Below are positions 61,842 through 64,000 of a stretch of DNA of 64,000 nucleotides, one piece after another (the stretch's first letter is position 1; every line of letters begins with the position of its first letter). The stretch lies in NCBI RefSeq assembly GCF_014873145.1, contig NZ_JADBEK010000001.1, positions 10,416,001-10,480,000 of the forward strand, given 5' to 3'. This stretch comes from Nonomuraea angiospora (GTDB taxonomy: Bacteria; Actinomycetota; Actinomycetes; Streptosporangiales; Streptosporangiaceae). Below the pieces are notes generated by a model, which was not told the DNA's origin, made no database searches, and saw nothing but the letters and a program-made list of their open reading frames with translations. The position numbers were made by a program, and so were the translations under genes.

Positions 61842-62667
61842 GCGTCACTCCTAGGGGGATCAAGGCGATGGTCACGTTGTCCTGGCCGCCGGAGTCGAGC
61901 GCGTGGCGCAGCATCTCGCGGGCCATGTCGATGGGGGTTCCGGAGCTGGGGAAGGCGTAGCCGTCCAGGTAGCGCCACAGGCCGTCGCTGCAGACGAGCA
62001 GCAGGCCGGGCTCCTCCGGGGTGAGGACGCGTACGTGGAGCGGGACGTCGACCGCGTCGGCGCCCAGCCAGCCGGTGATCTCGCCGGTCTCGATCGCGTC
62101 GTCCACGGTCAGCATGACGCCGGGCCGGCCTGCCGGTCCCGGCAGCCAGTAGGCCCTGGTGTCGCCGGCCCAGCCGAGCGTGATCCGGCCCCGCTCGACC
62201 ACGGCGGCGATGTACGTGCAGGCGGGGGCGTCGTCCACGGATGTGGCGAGCTTGCTCACCGCGCGCCCGGCCAGCTCGAACGCCTCCTGCTGCCCCAGCC
62301 CCCTGGCCAGCGCGGCCGAGGCGGTCTCGACGGCCACCGCGGACGCCTCGTCGGCCCTGGGCGAGCTGCCCACGCCGTCGCAGACCACGGTCACGACCGC
62401 GTCGCCGGACGTCAGCAGCGCCACCGCGTCCTCGTTGCGGCTGCGGCGCAGGCCCTTGTCGGTCACGGCCGCCGCGCCGCCGTCGATCACGGTCTCCGCG
62501 TGGTCCCTGTCGGTGGGCTGGCGCAGGCCGCACCGCTCGCAGTAGCCCTCGGCGTCCACGGCCGCCGCGCCGCACGAGGCGCAGGTCGGCGCGCCCAGGG
62601 CGTGCCCGCACGCCTCGCAGTAGGTGTCACCCGCCAGCACGGGCGCCTCGCAAACCGGACAGCTCAT
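61834..62667 (-). CDS. zinc-ribbon plus PP2C-type Ser/Thr phosphatase
   Basis: 277 residues. The N-terminus has zinc-ribbon CxxC pairs (CPVC, CEAC, CASC, CERC), followed by a PP2C domain with RSRNEDAVAL, VVCDGVGSSPRADEAS, GWAGDTRAYWL, LLLVCSDGLWRYL and GGQDNVTIALI, the metal-binding aspartates of an active enzyme. Probably reverses phosphorylation by the PknG-type kinase encoded just upstream. ATG 62667 overlaps the kinase stop (TAATG). Confidence 0.92.
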   Translation of the reverse strand: MSCPVCEAPVLAGDTYCEACGHALGAPTCASCGAAAVDAEGYCERCGLRQPTDRDHAETVIDGGAAAVTDKGLRRSRNEDAVALLTSGDAVVTVVCDGVGSSPRADEASAVAVETASAALARGLGQQEAFELAGRAVSKLATSVDDAPACTYIAAVVERGRITLGWAGDTRAYWLPGPAGRPGVMLTVDDAIETGEITGWLGADAVDVPLHVRVLTPEEPGLLLVCSDGLWRYLDGYAFPSSGTPIDMAREMLRHALDSGGQDNVTIALIPLGVTHG

Positions 62668-64000
62668 TAGATCCAGCTCCTCGGCCGTACGGCGTTCGCC
62701 CGGTCGATGAGGGCGTGGCGTTCCTGGCGGGAATCGGCCGCGACGGCCAGCCTGCGGAAGATCGACTCCAGCCTCTTGCGCAGCCCCTGCTCGGTGAACG
62801 GCGCCTCGGCCAGCCGCGCGCCCTTCGGCGGGGAACCGCTCTCGAGCCAGGTCAGCGCCGAGGTGAGCAGCTCGGCGGTCAGCAGGTCGCGGCGGCGCGG
62901 GTCGAGGTCGGCCTGTCTGGCCAGGCGGTCGGCCGAGCCCACCAGGTCGTCCGTGGTGAGCGTGCTCAGGTCGGCCCCCCGTACGACGGAGACCGCCAGC
63001 GCCACCTGCGCCCGCGCCCGGTAGACCGAGTGGGAGGGCACCTCGTCGAGCACGCTCATCCGGCCCGACCTGGCCAGCCCGAACACCGCGCTCACGTACG
63101 AGTGGTCGGTCCGCCAGACGGCCTCGTACCAGCCGGCGGCGGGCTTGCCCGCGCACTCCAGCGCGAACGCCAGCGCCAGCTTCGGCGCCAGCTCGCCGGG
63201 CAGCGCCGACAGGCACGCGTCGAACATCGCGACGGCCTCCTCCGGCCGCCCCGTGGTCAGGCAGAGCACCCCGCGGTACCAGGTCACCCGCCAGTCGCGG
63301 GGCAGCTCGATGTCCAGCTCGTTCAGCGCGACGGGGGCCTCGGGCGCGGCCCCCTCGGCCAGCAGCCTGGCCCGCATCAGCTTCGTCTCGGGCGTCCTCG
63401 GCAGCGCGGCGAGCTGGTCCATCAGCTCCTGGCCGTCGCTGCCCAGCAGCCCGGCCAGCGCGCCCGCCGCCGCGTCGGCGGGGTCGACCAGCGGCACCGG
63501 CAGCGCCTGCGCGACGGCCACCGGGTCGAGCGGCCCGAACACCACGTCGCTCTCCTCCGCCAGCACCGTGCCCACGGCGCTGCGCTCGGGCCCGAACATC
63601 GGCGAGGGCGCCGGGTACGGGACGTTGTCCTCGATGGCGCTGACCTCCCGCAGCACCCCGACGAGCTGCTCCTCCATCTCCTCCGCGCTCTGGAACCTGT
63701 CGGCGGGGTTGAGGGCGGTGGCCTTGCGCAGCAGCCGGGTGAACGACGGGTGCCCGCAGTCCTCGGGCAGCGGGGTGGCCACGCCGTTCGCATACGGGGC
63801 GAAGCCCGGGATCGCCAGCACCGCCAGCGTCCTGGCCACGGTGTAGAGGTCGGCGGTGACGGCGGCGGGGTGGGACTCCACCTCGGGGGCGTGGTAGCCG
63901 GGCGTGGCCCAGCCCGAGCCCGGCGGCGCGCCGACGGGCAGCACCGCGCCCAGGTCGATGAGCTTGAGCCGCTTGCCGACCCTGATCACGTTGGCCGGTT
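62667..64000 (-). CDS. pknG: PknG-like serine/threonine protein kinase, C-terminal part (cut by right edge)
   Basis: The frame is open to base 64000. The visible part starts in the catalytic loop (PANVIRVGKRLKLIDLGAV, with DLG in place of DFG) and runs through the activation segment (GSGWATPGYHAPEVES), the rest of the C-lobe, a linker and a helical TPR-like domain of about 250 residues (YRGVLCLTTGRPEEAVAMFDACL). This arrangement, with DLG and C-terminal TPRs, is that of mycobacterial PknG. First visible gene of the operon with phosphatase, VWA, FHA, GlnX-like and GlnH-like genes. Confidence 0.9.
   Translation of the reverse strand, partial: PANVIRVGKRLKLIDLGAVLPVGAPPGSGWATPGYHAPEVESHPAAVTADLYTVARTLAVLAIPGFAPYANGVATPLPEDCGHPSFTRLLRKATALNPADRFQSAEEMEEQLVGVLREVSAIEDNVPYPAPSPMFGPERSAVGTVLAEESDVVFGPLDPVAVAQALPVPLVDPADAAAGALAGLLGSDGQELMDQLAALPRTPETKLMRARLLAEGAAPEAPVALNELDIELPRDWRVTWYRGVLCLTTGRPEEAVAMFDACLSALPGELAPKLALAFALECAGKPAAGWYEAVWRTDHSYVSAVFGLARSGRMSVLDEVPSHSVYRARAQVALAVSVVRGADLSTLTTDDLVGSADRLARQADLDPRRRDLLTAELLTSALTWLESGSPPKGARLAEAPFTEQGLRKRLESIFRRLAVAADSRQERHALIDRANAVRPRSWI

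Noticed and set aside
1..64000. tRNA, rRNA, integrase or attachment sites
   Set aside because: Read-through of both strands showed no cloverleaf-like or conserved rRNA sequence and no phage or integrase motifs; this was by eye, so a covariance-model scan could still find a missed small RNA.

Overview
The window comes from a very high-GC chromosome with tightly packed, often overlapping genes (ATGA and GTGA stop/start overlaps) and many GTG starts. The dgt-dnaG-rpoD block, a glnH/glnX/pknG-type locus and CGNR, DUF6194 and DUF6703-like proteins all point to an actinomycete, most likely of the Streptosporangiales (for example Nonomuraea). That placement is an inference from gene content. I see no rRNA, tRNA, CRISPR array, prophage or intact transposase.

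Left end (1-6.1 kb). A hydrolase runs in from the left edge. It is followed by two decayed regulators lying tail to tail, a CGNR zinc-finger regulator divergent from an EamA transporter, and the zinc-uptake operon znuA-znuC-znuB-zur with a Zur box in front of znuA. Three 119-bp repeats fill the gap after znuA.

Centre (6.5-31.9 kb). This is the most striking part: a large oxalate-utilisation island. The minus strand carries a NAD-type formate dehydrogenase whose alpha subunit is split between two genes, with fdhD, and a PanE-like reductase that is probably an oxalyl-CoA reductase. Divergent from these run moeA (molybdenum cofactor), a thiamine-diphosphate enzyme in the oxalyl-CoA decarboxylase position, formyl-CoA:oxalate CoA-transferase (frc), an ADP-forming acyl-CoA ligase, an Nramp-like carrier, a small membrane protein and a TerC protein. 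Next come an FCD-type GntR regulator and an OxlT-like MFS carrier on the minus strand, then a translationally coupled operon sucC-sucD-hyi-garR-gcl-aldehyde dehydrogenase. Together these can import oxalate, activate it to oxalyl-CoA, oxidise part of it through formyl-CoA and formate to CO2 plus NADH, and reduce the rest to glyoxylate for the glycerate pathway. A palindrome with core ATACnGTAT, or a close variant, recurs at six positions: five at or between the starts of these genes and one before the GntR gene. This suggests one local regulon.

Right half (31.9-64 kb). Mostly conserved chromosomal genes: glyS; a MoxR/DUF58/VWA/HtrA module followed by a two-component system; an orphan cytochrome b divergent from ppdK with three operator-like palindromes between them; an arginase-family protein, a methyltransferase, an acetyltransferase, a phosphotransferase and an M48 protease; then dgt, a ferredoxin reductase, a degenerate LytM lipoprotein, dnaG and rpoD. 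The window ends in a six-gene signalling operon reading leftward from a PknG-type kinase (cut by the right edge) through PP2C phosphatase, VWA, FHA, GlnX-like and GlnH-like proteins. It resembles the mycobacterial GlnH-GlnX-PknG pathway with three extra signalling proteins inserted.
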